Of a DNA stretch of 64,000 nucleotides, positions 26,538-34,911 are shown piece by piece. The translations under genes were made by a program, and so were the position numbers. Within the stretch, counting starts at the first letter, position 1, and each line of letters opens with the position of its first letter. Source of the DNA: Mucilaginibacter_A sp964236465 (GTDB lineage: Bacteria > Bacteroidota > Bacteroidia > Sphingobacteriales > Sphingobacteriaceae); contig CAXSBZ010000009.1 of the NCBI GenBank assembly GCA_964236465.1, forward strand, positions 1 through 64,000. Direction: 5' to 3'. Under the pieces are notes generated by a model that searched no databases, had not been told where the DNA came from, and saw nothing but the letters and a program-made list of their open reading frames with translations.

Positions 26538-27308
26538 ATGATGAAAAACCTGTTTCTAATCACGATTTTCCTGTTTGCCTGTCAGCAAAGTTTCGCCCAA
26601 AACACACATTTTACTACCGTTGGTTCTATTGAGTTTGAAAAAAGCATTAACATGTTTGCGCTGATTAAAAGGCAGATCAACAAAGACAATGAAAGTTATT
26701 TGCAACAGGCGTTTGATCAATACAAAAAGAATCAGCCGCAGTTTAAGAAATTGAAAAGCACGTTGTATTTTTCGAACAATAAAACCATGTTTCAGCCTGT
26801 TGCCGAAGAGGGTACGCAGTCTGGTTTTTTTAACACCCCGCTGGCTATGCAAAACAATGTGATCCGCACAGATTTGGCAACCAATACTTTCATCAGCCAG
26901 AAAAAAGTTTTTGAAGAAACGTTTTTAGTGAAAGACAGCATCCGGAACATCAACTGGAAAATTACCGGTGAAACCCGCAATATTGCCGGTTACAGTTGCC
27001 GGCGGGCGAATGCGATCATACTGGATTCTATTTATGTGGTTGCTTTTTATACGGATGAAATTGCTATTTCCGGCGGGCCGGAATCTTTTGCAGGTTTGCC
27101 CGGCATAATCTTGGGCGTAGCCTTGCCGCACGAAAACATCAGCTGGTTTGCCACCAAAGTAAACGAAATAACCGTTCCGGCAGCCAGCTTCAACCCGCCC
27201 ACAAAAGGCAAACCATTAAACAACAAGCAGTTGCGCAGCACGTTGCAATCGGCTTTAAAAGATTGGGGCGATTATGCACAATCCTCATTCAAAGCTTTTT
27301 TGATGTGA
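26538..27308 (+). CDS. GLPGLI family protein
   Basis: 256 residues with a signal peptide (cut near SFAQ). The family signature appears as FAGLPGIILGVALP around two thirds of the length. GLPGLI proteins are Bacteroidota-specific, exported, of unknown function, and often next to a TonB-plug barrel protein, as here. Starts at one of two consecutive ATGs (26538 or 26541), one base after the preceding stop. Confidence 0.88.
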   Translation: MMKNLFLITIFLFACQQSFAQNTHFTTVGSIEFEKSINMFALIKRQINKDNESYLQQAFDQYKKNQPQFKKLKSTLYFSNNKTMFQPVAEEGTQSGFFNTPLAMQNNVIRTDLATNTFISQKKVFEETFLVKDSIRNINWKITGETRNIAGYSCRRANAIILDSIYVVAFYTDEIAISGGPESFAGLPGIILGVALPHENISWFATKVNEITVPAASFNPPTKGKPLNNKQLRSTLQSALKDWGDYAQSSFKAFLM

Positions 27309-27319
27309 TTTTAGGATGA

Positions 27320-27331
27320 TAAAAGAAGTAT
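27320..27331 (-). repeat. Variant 12-mer TAAAAGAAGTAT after the GLPGLI stop
   Basis: Preceded by TTTTAGGATGA, the usual extended flank, 11 bp after the stop codon. Confidence 0.65.
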
Positions 27332-27356
27332 AATTATTCAATCAGGCTTTCAACCC

Positions 27357-27643
27357 TTCTTTTCGTTCTTTTTGCTTGAACAAAAAAAACCAACGAATTC
27401 AAGACAACTCCGATCCCTCCGGGCGTTTTGTCGGGCCTTTCCGCACCTGGATGGCTAACTTGCAAGCGGCTCTGTAAAGTTAAAAAGACATGAAAGTTTT
27501 AGTTGAAGAAATTTGTAAAAAAATTGACAGGTCATCACCAGGACGGTAGCCACCCAGGAGCGTTGGGCTGAATGCCGCCCGGAGGCGATCCAGCATTCTT
27601 GATTTTTGGTTCTTTTTGTTCAAGCAAAAGAACGCACAAGAAA
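27357..27643. repeat. ~290 bp MITE-like long palindrome
   Basis: Outer arms 27357-27395 and 27602-27643 are inverted copies around GTTCTTTTTGCTTGAACAAA. The inversion continues inward, with GATCCCTCCGGGCG (27410-27423) matched by CGCCCGGAGGCGATCC (27577-27592). No credible gene lies inside. It fits a non-autonomous mobile element or a large REP structure. Confidence 0.75.
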
Positions 27644-27738
27644 AAATACACTCGATGAAGATGCTTCGATGAACTTAGCAAGAGAAATCGTTTATTGTGC
27701 AAAGAAAGCTCAAACAATAACAACTAATTTTTAGTCGA

Positions 27739-27824
27739 TAAAAGAAGTATCAGCAACAAATACATCAAAAACAAAAAAGGCGGACGATGAATCCACCTTA
27801 ATTTTATGCTGGTAAAAACAGCAT
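27739..27824. repeat. Two variant 12-mers beyond the kinase-pyrophosphorylase gene
   Basis: TAAAAGAAGTAT at 27739-27750 and TAAAAACAGCAT at 27813-27824, same orientation, just past the stop of the minus-strand fusion gene. Together with the MITE they account for most of the 530 bp gap. Confidence 0.6.
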
Positions 27825-27839
27825 CAATATAAAATACTA

Positions 27840-30800
27840 TTAAGAAGATTTATGATCAAACACACACAACGATTCCACGTAATCCTTGCTGCCATCCGTA
27901 ACCCAAGCATCTAATTGCGCCGGGTCTTTCATTTGCTGGCCGCGAAATCTTGGCACCACCAGATAGCCGCATTTCAGATTAGGCAAAGCTGTCATATCCG
28001 TCCACAGTTTCTCGATTTGGGCAACCGGATAAATATCTTCCTGCCCGTGTCCCCAACGGTATTTTACATCTTTGATCGTTACATAAGTTGGGATTCTGGC
28101 AGCCACACTCCGCACTGCTTTGGCAAATAATGCTTCGTTACGGTTTTGCAAATCGTCCCGCTTCAAGCCAAAAAGTTTTAATAAAGGATCAAGCTGAATC
28201 CAGGTTGTATTGGAATTATAATAGCTTAGGTTCAGTTCGTCTTCTTCCCGCGGCTGCGCCAAACCTTCCAGCAAACGCAAGCTGCCGTTTACACGCGCCA
28301 GGCCGCCGCCGCGGTCCTCAATCCGGCGCGGGATCATTTCAAAAGTCAGTGCATTGCCCGAAACCAGATGCGCTGTTAAAGCATAAGGATCAACATCGGC
28401 ACCCAGCGTATCCACGTTGTGCAGCATAATCGTTTCCAGGCGCGGATGTTCGGCCAGCAGCCTAACCAAAGTACCGTTCCGCAGCAAATTGGAAACCTCA
28501 TACCAATGCCCTAACGGCGAAAACCGTTGCGCAGCAATATTGTCGGTATAATCAGCACCTTCACCTTTGGATTTTGCCCAGCCAATCATGGTTTGCCGCA
28601 CCGCATCGCGCACTTTCTGCTTGTTTTCGTCCAGTGTTTCCTGCGGCGTTTCTTCCCACAAAAAGCTTAAATCACGCGCCATCGGCACAAAACGCTGCCC
28701 GATGGAACGCCCCGTAGATAAATAAACATTGCTTTTATTTCCAAAATTATTGCTGAGGTAAAGCTGGTTTTGGATAGGTTCATGTGTGAGGTAGCTCGTG
28801 GCTACAATATGCGGAATCGCAGCCTGGTATTTTTCGGCCACTTTCCGGGTTTTTGCCAGATGGATTTCTAAGAAACTGCGGTGCTGGCCTTCCAGTTCTA
28901 CAAATGGATTAATGGCTTTGATCACGCCGGCACCTTTCGTCCAGCGGCTGCCAATGCCGGCTGCCAGCGTCATCACGGCAACTTTACCCGCACGGATGGC
29001 CGCTTCACCTGCTTCTTTTATCGTCCAATTTTCAAGGTCGATCACATCGCCGGGCTGCACATCTTCAATCACAGTTTCGGGTGGCAAATGGTTGCGCGAC
29101 AAGCCAATCAATCCTTTCTGCATCTCCTTCCGGATTTCTTCGTGCTGGATAAAATCAAAGCCGTTTTGCTGTTTGATGAAATCCGCTTTTTCATTTTCAA
29201 TATTCCGGTTTACCTGGGAAGAAGGATCAGAAACTTTAAACAGATTGCTGATGATCGTCCGCAGCAGTGGATAAGCCAAGTTATTTTTTTCACAATAAGT
29301 AGTAAAAAAATCAATTTCGGCACGCCGTATATAAGAAATTAAAGTTGAATCCTGCTTCACCAAACCCGAAATATGGATACCGTAATACTGCTCCGGCATT
29401 AGGGCTTCGTTGCCCTTCAGCAAATTGCTCCAGCTGCCGCGGTTGTTGATGCTCCAGTTATAAACCACCGGTTCCATGGCAAAAGGCAGCGAACTGGAAA
29501 GCTCTCTTTTGGTATCCTGCAAAATTTCCAGCACCTTTTTTTTGTATTCTTGGTGGCGTTCCGGGTTCATGAACATGCCCATGCCGCCGCCACTCATACC
29601 GCCGAGCATCAAAAAACCGTAATAATCGTGGCCAAACTGTTTTTTTGCTTTGGCGATAATTTGTTCGGTAAAAAACGTACTTGCCCAGGGGATGATCGTT
29701 TTGATCGGCCCTTCCCAATTCTTTGCAGTGCTTTCGGCCAGTTTTTTAATATCACCGGTTTTAATGGCTTGCAAAATATCGTCGTAAATCTGGTTGGTTT
29801 GCTGGCGCGCGTTCCATTCTTTTTCTCCGCGGAGCAAATATTTTTCGCTCACCATCTCCAAAATCGGCCCCACGTTGGAAGCCATGCCGCCGTGCATCAG
29901 CACCAAAGATTTCACGATGCGTTCTGCTGCTTCGGGATGCACTTCTTCACCTTGCAACACATGATGACGGGGCAGCAAAGTCCCCCGGCTGATGCCAAAT
30001 TCTGGATCGCCTTCCTGCGCAAAAGTACCCTGAATGGTTTTGATGCCCGGCCAAATGCCGCCGGAATCCTGCCAGCCGCCACCGGAACCGCCAATCCATT
30101 CGCCCAAAATAGCGCGGGAAGCCACCAAACGGCGTTCACTTTCTTCCAGTCCGCCTTCCAGGTTTTTGGTTTGATTGGTTGCCCGCATTAATAAACTAAT
30201 AATAGAACCCAGCAGATTGGTAGAAACAGCAAAGCGCGAACCTTTCGGAATATCGTTCACTCTGGTTACCAGCTCCACACCCATTCCCGGAGCCACAATT
30301 CTGGACAGGATTTCTGGTAAAGATTGATTTGTACCTTCAAAAGAAGGCGGAATCAAGCCGGAAGCAATCACACCGGCTTTGATCAAACTTAAATAATCGT
30401 TGCCGAAATTGAACAGATCTGCCAGTTCGGTCACGTCTTTCGTTACGTTTAAATCGATACTCGTCAGCCGCAAAACCGGCTCCGGGATCACCCGAAAATA
30501 AGTGTGCAACGGCGGATTGATACTTTTATCCCGGCCAAAAACACCTAAATCGATCGACAGATTAACCACGCGCGCACCTTCGGGATAATCCATACCCAGA
30601 AAGAAAATATCCGACCAGCCGCTATGCGTCAAATCCATCCGCACCGAAGTATTTTCATGCAAAACCGGATAAAAAAGCGAATTGTGCGAACGCTGCAACA
30701 AAGCTGGATGCAGGCGTATCGGATGCTCTTCCTGATGGCCAACGCGGAACATCCACTGGTTGCCTTTGCTGCTGCGCACACTTTTGCGCACCTGGTTGGC

Positions 30801-31184
30801 CAGCGTTTGGAAAGATAACTGGTGATAACTTTCGGCCAATGCGCTTAATAAGGCGGCGTTCGGGCCGTTTTTGTCCAGCTCAGCCAGAAAAACTACAATC
30901 GATTGTTCAAATCTCCGTGCCAATAAATCTTCAAAACCAGCGTAAGGGATTTTTCCGGTTTGCGGGATTTCCTTGCTTTCTGCCAGGATAAACCGGAAAC
31001 CGGCATATAAAAACTGTATCGCGCGAACTTTATCGTATAAATTCGGCGTAGTTTTACGAAACTCATCCAATTCGCGCAGCAATTGCAAAAGTTCTTTTAC
31101 TGAAAAATGTCGGCTGATTTCAAAAAAAGAACGGTTTCTTTTGCTGATCTCCGTTGAGGTGATCGTTTCTATAAAAACATTCAT
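27840..31184 (-). CDS. GHMP-kinase / UDPGP-type nucleotidyltransferase fusion
   Basis: 1114 residues. The first ~600 residues look like a GHMP sugar kinase of the Fkp/fucokinase group, with a degenerate glycine loop (PKGSRFAVSTN), GGWQDSGGIWPG near residue 370 and GGMSGGGMGMF. From about residue 735 a UDPGP pyrophosphorylase domain follows, with LAAGIGSRWTKG, HNVDTLGADVDP and EMIPRR. A single protein could phosphorylate a free sugar and then make the nucleotide sugar. In Fkp the order is reversed (pyrophosphorylase first). Sugar and nucleotide are unknown. The GalU-like gene lies 25 bp upstream, same operon. Confidence 0.7.
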   Translation of the reverse strand: MNVFIETITSTEISKRNRSFFEISRHFSVKELLQLLRELDEFRKTTPNLYDKVRAIQFLYAGFRFILAESKEIPQTGKIPYAGFEDLLARRFEQSIVVFLAELDKNGPNAALLSALAESYHQLSFQTLANQVRKSVRSSKGNQWMFRVGHQEEHPIRLHPALLQRSHNSLFYPVLHENTSVRMDLTHSGWSDIFFLGMDYPEGARVVNLSIDLGVFGRDKSINPPLHTYFRVIPEPVLRLTSIDLNVTKDVTELADLFNFGNDYLSLIKAGVIASGLIPPSFEGTNQSLPEILSRIVAPGMGVELVTRVNDIPKGSRFAVSTNLLGSIISLLMRATNQTKNLEGGLEESERRLVASRAILGEWIGGSGGGWQDSGGIWPGIKTIQGTFAQEGDPEFGISRGTLLPRHHVLQGEEVHPEAAERIVKSLVLMHGGMASNVGPILEMVSEKYLLRGEKEWNARQQTNQIYDDILQAIKTGDIKKLAESTAKNWEGPIKTIIPWASTFFTEQIIAKAKKQFGHDYYGFLMLGGMSGGGMGMFMNPERHQEYKKKVLEILQDTKRELSSSLPFAMEPVVYNWSINNRGSWSNLLKGNEALMPEQYYGIHISGLVKQDSTLISYIRRAEIDFFTTYCEKNNLAYPLLRTIISNLFKVSDPSSQVNRNIENEKADFIKQQNGFDFIQHEEIRKEMQKGLIGLSRNHLPPETVIEDVQPGDVIDLENWTIKEAGEAAIRAGKVAVMTLAAGIGSRWTKGAGVIKAINPFVELEGQHRSFLEIHLAKTRKVAEKYQAAIPHIVATSYLTHEPIQNQLYLSNNFGNKSNVYLSTGRSIGQRFVPMARDLSFLWEETPQETLDENKQKVRDAVRQTMIGWAKSKGEGADYTDNIAAQRFSPLGHWYEVSNLLRNGTLVRLLAEHPRLETIMLHNVDTLGADVDPYALTAHLVSGNALTFEMIPRRIEDRGGGLARVNGSLRLLEGLAQPREEDELNLSYYNSNTTWIQLDPLLKLFGLKRDDLQNRNEALFAKAVRSVAARIPTYVTIKDVKYRWGHGQEDIYPVAQIEKLWTDMTALPNLKCGYLVVPRFRGQQMKDPAQLDAWVTDGSKDYVESLCVFDHKSS

Positions 31185-31209
31185 CTTTATTTTATTAGGT
31201 TTTTATAGT

Positions 31210-32160
31210 TTATCTTGATTGCCGGCTTTGTGCTTCCGTCAGTGATTCTACCAGTGTGGTCAGCGTTTCATCGTGCGCTTCTCCGGCCAAACCCAAAGCA
31301 ATTTGCGCGCGCAGCAAACCATGTTTTTTGCTGAGGTCATAGCGGCTGCCTTTTACTCCCAGTGCCAGGTATTTTTCGGTTTCGGCCAGTTCCTGCAAAA
31401 CTGGAGTCAGCATCAGGTTGGTACTGTTTTTATCAGTGTTTTTTTGGAGGAGATCAAAAATTTTCGGCGTAAAAACGTGCATTCCAAACAAACACAAATA
31501 ATATCCGGCGCGCTGGCCTTGCGTGTGCAGCTCCAGTTCGGCCACACTGAGCGATGGTTTTTCAATGATTTTTTCAATCTGATACACGCCGGGCTGCTCA
31601 GGGAGATGCTTGCCGGTCAAGGTTCCGTAACGGCCAATTTGGTGCTCAATGATAGAAGTTACAGCCGAAACTGTGCAATCTTCCTGCACAGCCAGCTCCA
31701 TTAATTGCGTAGCACAACGCTTGGCCTTTAAAGCCGAAACGTACAAATAATCGCCCAGCAGCAACAAAAAAGGCTCGTTTGCCACAAATTCGCGCGCGCA
31801 ATAAACGGCATGGCCATATCCCAATGCTTCTTTTTGCACAGCAAAATGGATATGGCCGAGTAAGTGTGTTATTTTTTCGGCTTGCTGCTTTGCCCAATCC
31901 ACATTTTTGAAAGATTTAAGCAGGTTATCACGCAGGGAAGTGAACGCGTTGACGTACAACTCCGGGTCGCCGGGCGCACAAACAATGCAGATTTCTTCAA
32001 TACCGCTGGCAAAAGCTTCTTCTGCAATGATCTGGATAGCAGGCTTATACAAGCCATCTGTATCAATAACCGGCAGCATGGCTTTTTGTATCGTATCGGC
32101 AACCGGATACAGGCGTTCGCCGCGGGCGGCAGCGGTAATCACTGCTTTTTTTATTTTCAT
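31210..32160 (-). CDS. GalU-like sugar-phosphate nucleotidyltransferase
   Basis: 316 residues. N-terminus ITAAARGERLYPVADTIQKAMLP is a variant of the GalU loop (GLGTRMLP...PKEMLP). LLLGDYLY supplies the metal aspartate, and IEKP follows at the usual place. It should transfer a nucleotidyl group to a hexose-1-phosphate, but the altered loop argues against plain GalU. Directly upstream of the kinase-pyrophosphorylase fusion in one operon. Confidence 0.75.
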   Translation of the reverse strand: MKIKKAVITAAARGERLYPVADTIQKAMLPVIDTDGLYKPAIQIIAEEAFASGIEEICIVCAPGDPELYVNAFTSLRDNLLKSFKNVDWAKQQAEKITHLLGHIHFAVQKEALGYGHAVYCAREFVANEPFLLLLGDYLYVSALKAKRCATQLMELAVQEDCTVSAVTSIIEHQIGRYGTLTGKHLPEQPGVYQIEKIIEKPSLSVAELELHTQGQRAGYYLCLFGMHVFTPKIFDLLQKNTDKNSTNLMLTPVLQELAETEKYLALGVKGSRYDLSKKHGLLRAQIALGLAGEAHDETLTTLVESLTEAQSRQSR

Positions 32161-32336
32161 ACGTGAGTTGAGATAATTAAATCTTCGTTGCTAAATTATC
32201 AGATTATTTGAACCTGCCAAACCTGTAGCAAACATAATTTATTTTGAAAGCGAGCTGAGATGCAAATTTTCATAACTATCAGTTTTTGCAATTTTTGCTG
32301 AAGTTTTCATAAATAATTATTCCGTTTTATGTTTGA

Positions 32337-32523
32337 GCTGATTCCAATTTTAGGTCGATAAAAACAGCATCAAACCAATCAACAAAAAACTATAAAAAGT
32401 TCAAGATCAGTTGGTTTACTTTTGCAGATTTTGGCTGATTCCAATTTTAGATCGATAAAAACAGCATCAAACCAATCAACAAAAAACTATAAAAAGTTTA
32501 GGATCAACTGGTTTACTTTTGCC
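32337..32523. repeat. 97-bp-period tandem duplication of a gene end
   Basis: 32337-32426 and 32434-32523 are nearly identical direct copies. Each holds TAAAAACAGCAT (32359-32370 and 32456-32467) and the last codons of the alpha/beta hydrolase; the second copy is the real gene end, the first is a spare tail beyond the stop. Confidence 0.85.
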
Positions 32524-33329
32524 GCTTTTTCGTGGTGCAGCCAGTGCGTAGCATCAGCAACCATGATTAATTTTCCTTTAGCACACAACAAATTGCTTTT
32601 GGCAGCCATCTCCGGCAGCAGGAATTTATCTTTTTCACCCCATAAAATCAAAGTTGGGATACCAATGCGTTTTGAGGCTGGCTTGCTGTATTTAAAAGCC
32701 CGATACCAATTGATCATACTTTTTACAGCACCGGGATTGCGCCAGGCCGTTTTATATTGAGCCATTTCCTGCCGGGAAAACGTGCTTTTGTTGGCCGACC
32801 GAACCATGCTTCTTTCCAGTATTTTGAAGTTGAACAAACTGCTAAACCATTCGGGCAAAAACGGGATTTGAAAGAAACCAGCGTACCAGCTTCTCAACAA
32901 TTGCCGCGGGCTGCTTTTCCAGGTTTCGCGCATCACTTTCAGATGCGGCATGTTCAGGATGATCAGTTTTTCAACCAGCTCCGGATGCTGGCCGGCAACC
33001 TCCCAAGCAATTCCTCCGCCCCAATCATGGCCAACCAGGATTATTTTTGGGGTCGAAACCTGTTGGATTAGTGCAACAACATCAGCAACTAAGTTTTCTA
33101 TGCGGTAAGCTTTTACACCTTTTGGTTTGCTGCTGAGGTTGTAGCCGCGTTGGTCAGGTGCAATTACCCGGAAACCTTTTTCTGCAAAAAAACTGAGCTG
33201 CTTTTTCCATCCCAGAGAAAATTCCGGGAAACCATGCAAAAACAATATCACTTTTCCTGCTGGCGGACCGGCAACTGCTGCATGTAAAATAATTCCGTTT
33301 ACCTCGTAAAACTGGCTGCTGATTTCCAT
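32487..33329 (-). CDS. Alpha/beta hydrolase, epoxide hydrolase/dehalogenase-like
   Basis: 280 residues. Oxyanion loop LHGFPEF, nucleophile elbow VGHDWGG with aspartate as nucleophile (epoxide-hydrolase or dehalogenase type), LILWGEKDKF carrying the acid residue, and a late histidine in DATHWLHHE. Cytoplasmic, no signal peptide. The substrate is unknown. Its 3' end is duplicated downstream. Confidence 0.82.
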   Translation of the reverse strand: MEISSQFYEVNGIILHAAVAGPPAGKVILFLHGFPEFSLGWKKQLSFFAEKGFRVIAPDQRGYNLSSKPKGVKAYRIENLVADVVALIQQVSTPKIILVGHDWGGGIAWEVAGQHPELVEKLIILNMPHLKVMRETWKSSPRQLLRSWYAGFFQIPFLPEWFSSLFNFKILERSMVRSANKSTFSRQEMAQYKTAWRNPGAVKSMINWYRAFKYSKPASKRIGIPTLILWGEKDKFLLPEMAAKSNLLCAKGKLIMVADATHWLHHEKAAKVNQLILNFL

Positions 33330-33369
33330 ATCAAAATTGAACTGATATAGCTATTACCCGAAAATGCTG

Positions 33370-33381
33370 ATGCTGTTTTTA
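33370..33381 (+). repeat. Variant 12-mer ATGCTGTTTTTA
   Basis: Lies upstream of the hydrolase start, followed by CAAGGCTAAAATTT. Confidence 0.55.
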
Positions 33382-33538
33382 CAAGGCTAAAATTTGTGTT
33401 GTTTAGCCAAATCTTTCATTTATTTACAACTTATCCTAATCAGGAATATTTAGCTGACCAAAAACAAAAACCCATAGATACTGTAAATTAGCAGACAGAA
33501 TAATTAATTTTTTTAACAGATTTAATAATAAGGAAAGC

Positions 33539-34024
33539 ATGAATAGCAAAGCAGCCTTACAAGGGATTTTGGCAGGAATAGCAGGTGTTGCCGTGATGAC
33601 CCTGGCAGAAAAAGTGGAACAATTGATTACGAAACGGCCAAATTCTTATATGCCCGCCCATACGCTGGAACATTTGCTTGGCCTGCCAACAAAGCCGGAT
33701 AATGATTTGATGAACTGGACGATGCATTGGGGACAAGGGATTTTGCTTGGGGCTGTGAGAGGTTTGATGGCCGAAAAAGGGATCAGAGGGCCTGTGGGTT
33801 CGTTTTTATTTATGAATTTGCGCCTGCTGAATGACCAGACATTTGAAAATGCAACAGGCGTTGGTTCACTGCCCTGGACATGGCCAAAAGATGAACAAAC
33901 GATCGATCTGATCCATAAAGGGATTTATGCTTTTGTAACCGGGGCTATTGCAGATTCTTTAATCAGCGGGCCAAAATCCTTCCCGGAAGTGCGCAAAGGC
34001 TGGACGCTGGGAAAGAAAGCTTAG
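33539..34024 (+). CDS. Conserved membrane-associated protein of unknown function
   Basis: 161 residues. A glycine-rich hydrophobic N-terminal helix (ALQGILAGIAGVAVMTLAE) and further apolar stretches suggest a small integral membrane protein. No catalytic motif is recognised. AAGGA lies 5-9 bp before the ATG, one of the few purine-rich ribosome sites in the window. Confidence 0.6.
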   Translation: MNSKAALQGILAGIAGVAVMTLAEKVEQLITKRPNSYMPAHTLEHLLGLPTKPDNDLMNWTMHWGQGILLGAVRGLMAEKGIRGPVGSFLFMNLRLLNDQTFENATGVGSLPWTWPKDEQTIDLIHKGIYAFVTGAIADSLISGPKSFPEVRKGWTLGKKA

Positions 34025-34094
34025 GTTTGATGCTGCCGCAATTTTTTTCTGAAAATGTTATTCATTCCTGATTTTACCTCACCTTTATTATCTT

Positions 34095-34790
34095 ATGAAA
34101 AAAGTAACTTATTTTTTCCTGGTATTGCTGATCTGTTTAAGCAAAATAGCTGATGCCCAAAAGGCCGGTCATTGGGAATACCTATTTAACGGAAAATCTG
34201 TAGCAAACTTGCGGGGCTACAAGATGGATACTTTTCCTATCCAGGCCTGGAAAGTAGAAAACGGAGCTTTAGTAGCCCAGCCGGATGTGCCGAATGTTGA
34301 CCTCGTTACAAAGGATACTTACACCAATTTTGATTTAACTTTTGATTGGAAAGTATCAAAGGCTGGCAACAGCGGCGTTTTTTATAATATACAGGAAACG
34401 GCAAGCCATGAATCAGGAAACGGCAACAGCCCGAACTGGTTGGATAATTTTGAGATGCAGCTTTTGGATGATATAAATTTTAATGACAAGGAACCTAAAC
34501 GGTCTGCCGGTTCTTTGTACGATTTAATTGCTCCTGAAAATAAACATTTAAAGCCTGTTGGTGAATATAATACCGGAAGGTTATTGGTGAAAAACGGCCA
34601 TGTAGAACAGTGGCTGAACGGGGTAAAAGTAGTGGAATATGAAGTTGGCTCGGAAAAGCTGAATGAATTGATCCGGAACAGTAAATACAAGGACAACCCA
34701 AAATTTGCGAAAGCCACCAACGGCCACCTCATGTTTCAACATCACGGGCAAAAAGTATGGCTCAAAAACATCAGGGTAAAACGGTTATAA
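34095..34790 (+). CDS. DUF1080 (3-keto-disaccharide hydrolase-like) protein, secreted
   Basis: 231 residues. Signal peptide to ADAQ, then a single DUF1080 jelly-roll domain: WEYLFNGKSVANLRGYK, DLTFDWKVSKAGNSGVFY, and the terminal MFQHHGQKVWLKNIRVK. Members act on 3-keto-glycosides or bind carbohydrate in the periplasm. No partner oxidoreductase adjoins. Confidence 0.85.
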   Translation: MKKVTYFFLVLLICLSKIADAQKAGHWEYLFNGKSVANLRGYKMDTFPIQAWKVENGALVAQPDVPNVDLVTKDTYTNFDLTFDWKVSKAGNSGVFYNIQETASHESGNGNSPNWLDNFEMQLLDDINFNDKEPKRSAGSLYDLIAPENKHLKPVGEYNTGRLLVKNGHVEQWLNGVKVVEYEVGSEKLNELIRNSKYKDNPKFAKATNGHLMFQHHGQKVWLKNIRVKRL

Positions 34791-34854
34791 CTTTTATCAA
34801 TAATTAAGGATAATCTATTTATTTTTAACTTTATCGAATACCTTTTTTGATAGG

Positions 34855-34890
34855 TAAAAGAAGTACAGCAAATAGTATTATTTTTTGCTG
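34855..34890. repeat. Variant 12-mer next to a small hairpin
   Basis: TAAAAGAAGTAC (34855-34866) touches a hairpin CAGCAAA/TTTGCTG (34866-34890). On the minus strand the T-rich half of the motif follows the hairpin, which would suit a weak terminator for the permease gene. Confidence 0.5.
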
Positions 34891-34911
34891 TTGGTTTCGT
34901 TGCTGAAATGC

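Noticed and set aside
27535..27723. 62-residue minus-strand frame
   Set aside because: It falls inside the long palindrome and has no protein-like features.
29458..30191. Long frames opposite the GHMP-UDPGP fusion
   Set aside because: The minus-strand gene has clear domains; these are codon shadows.
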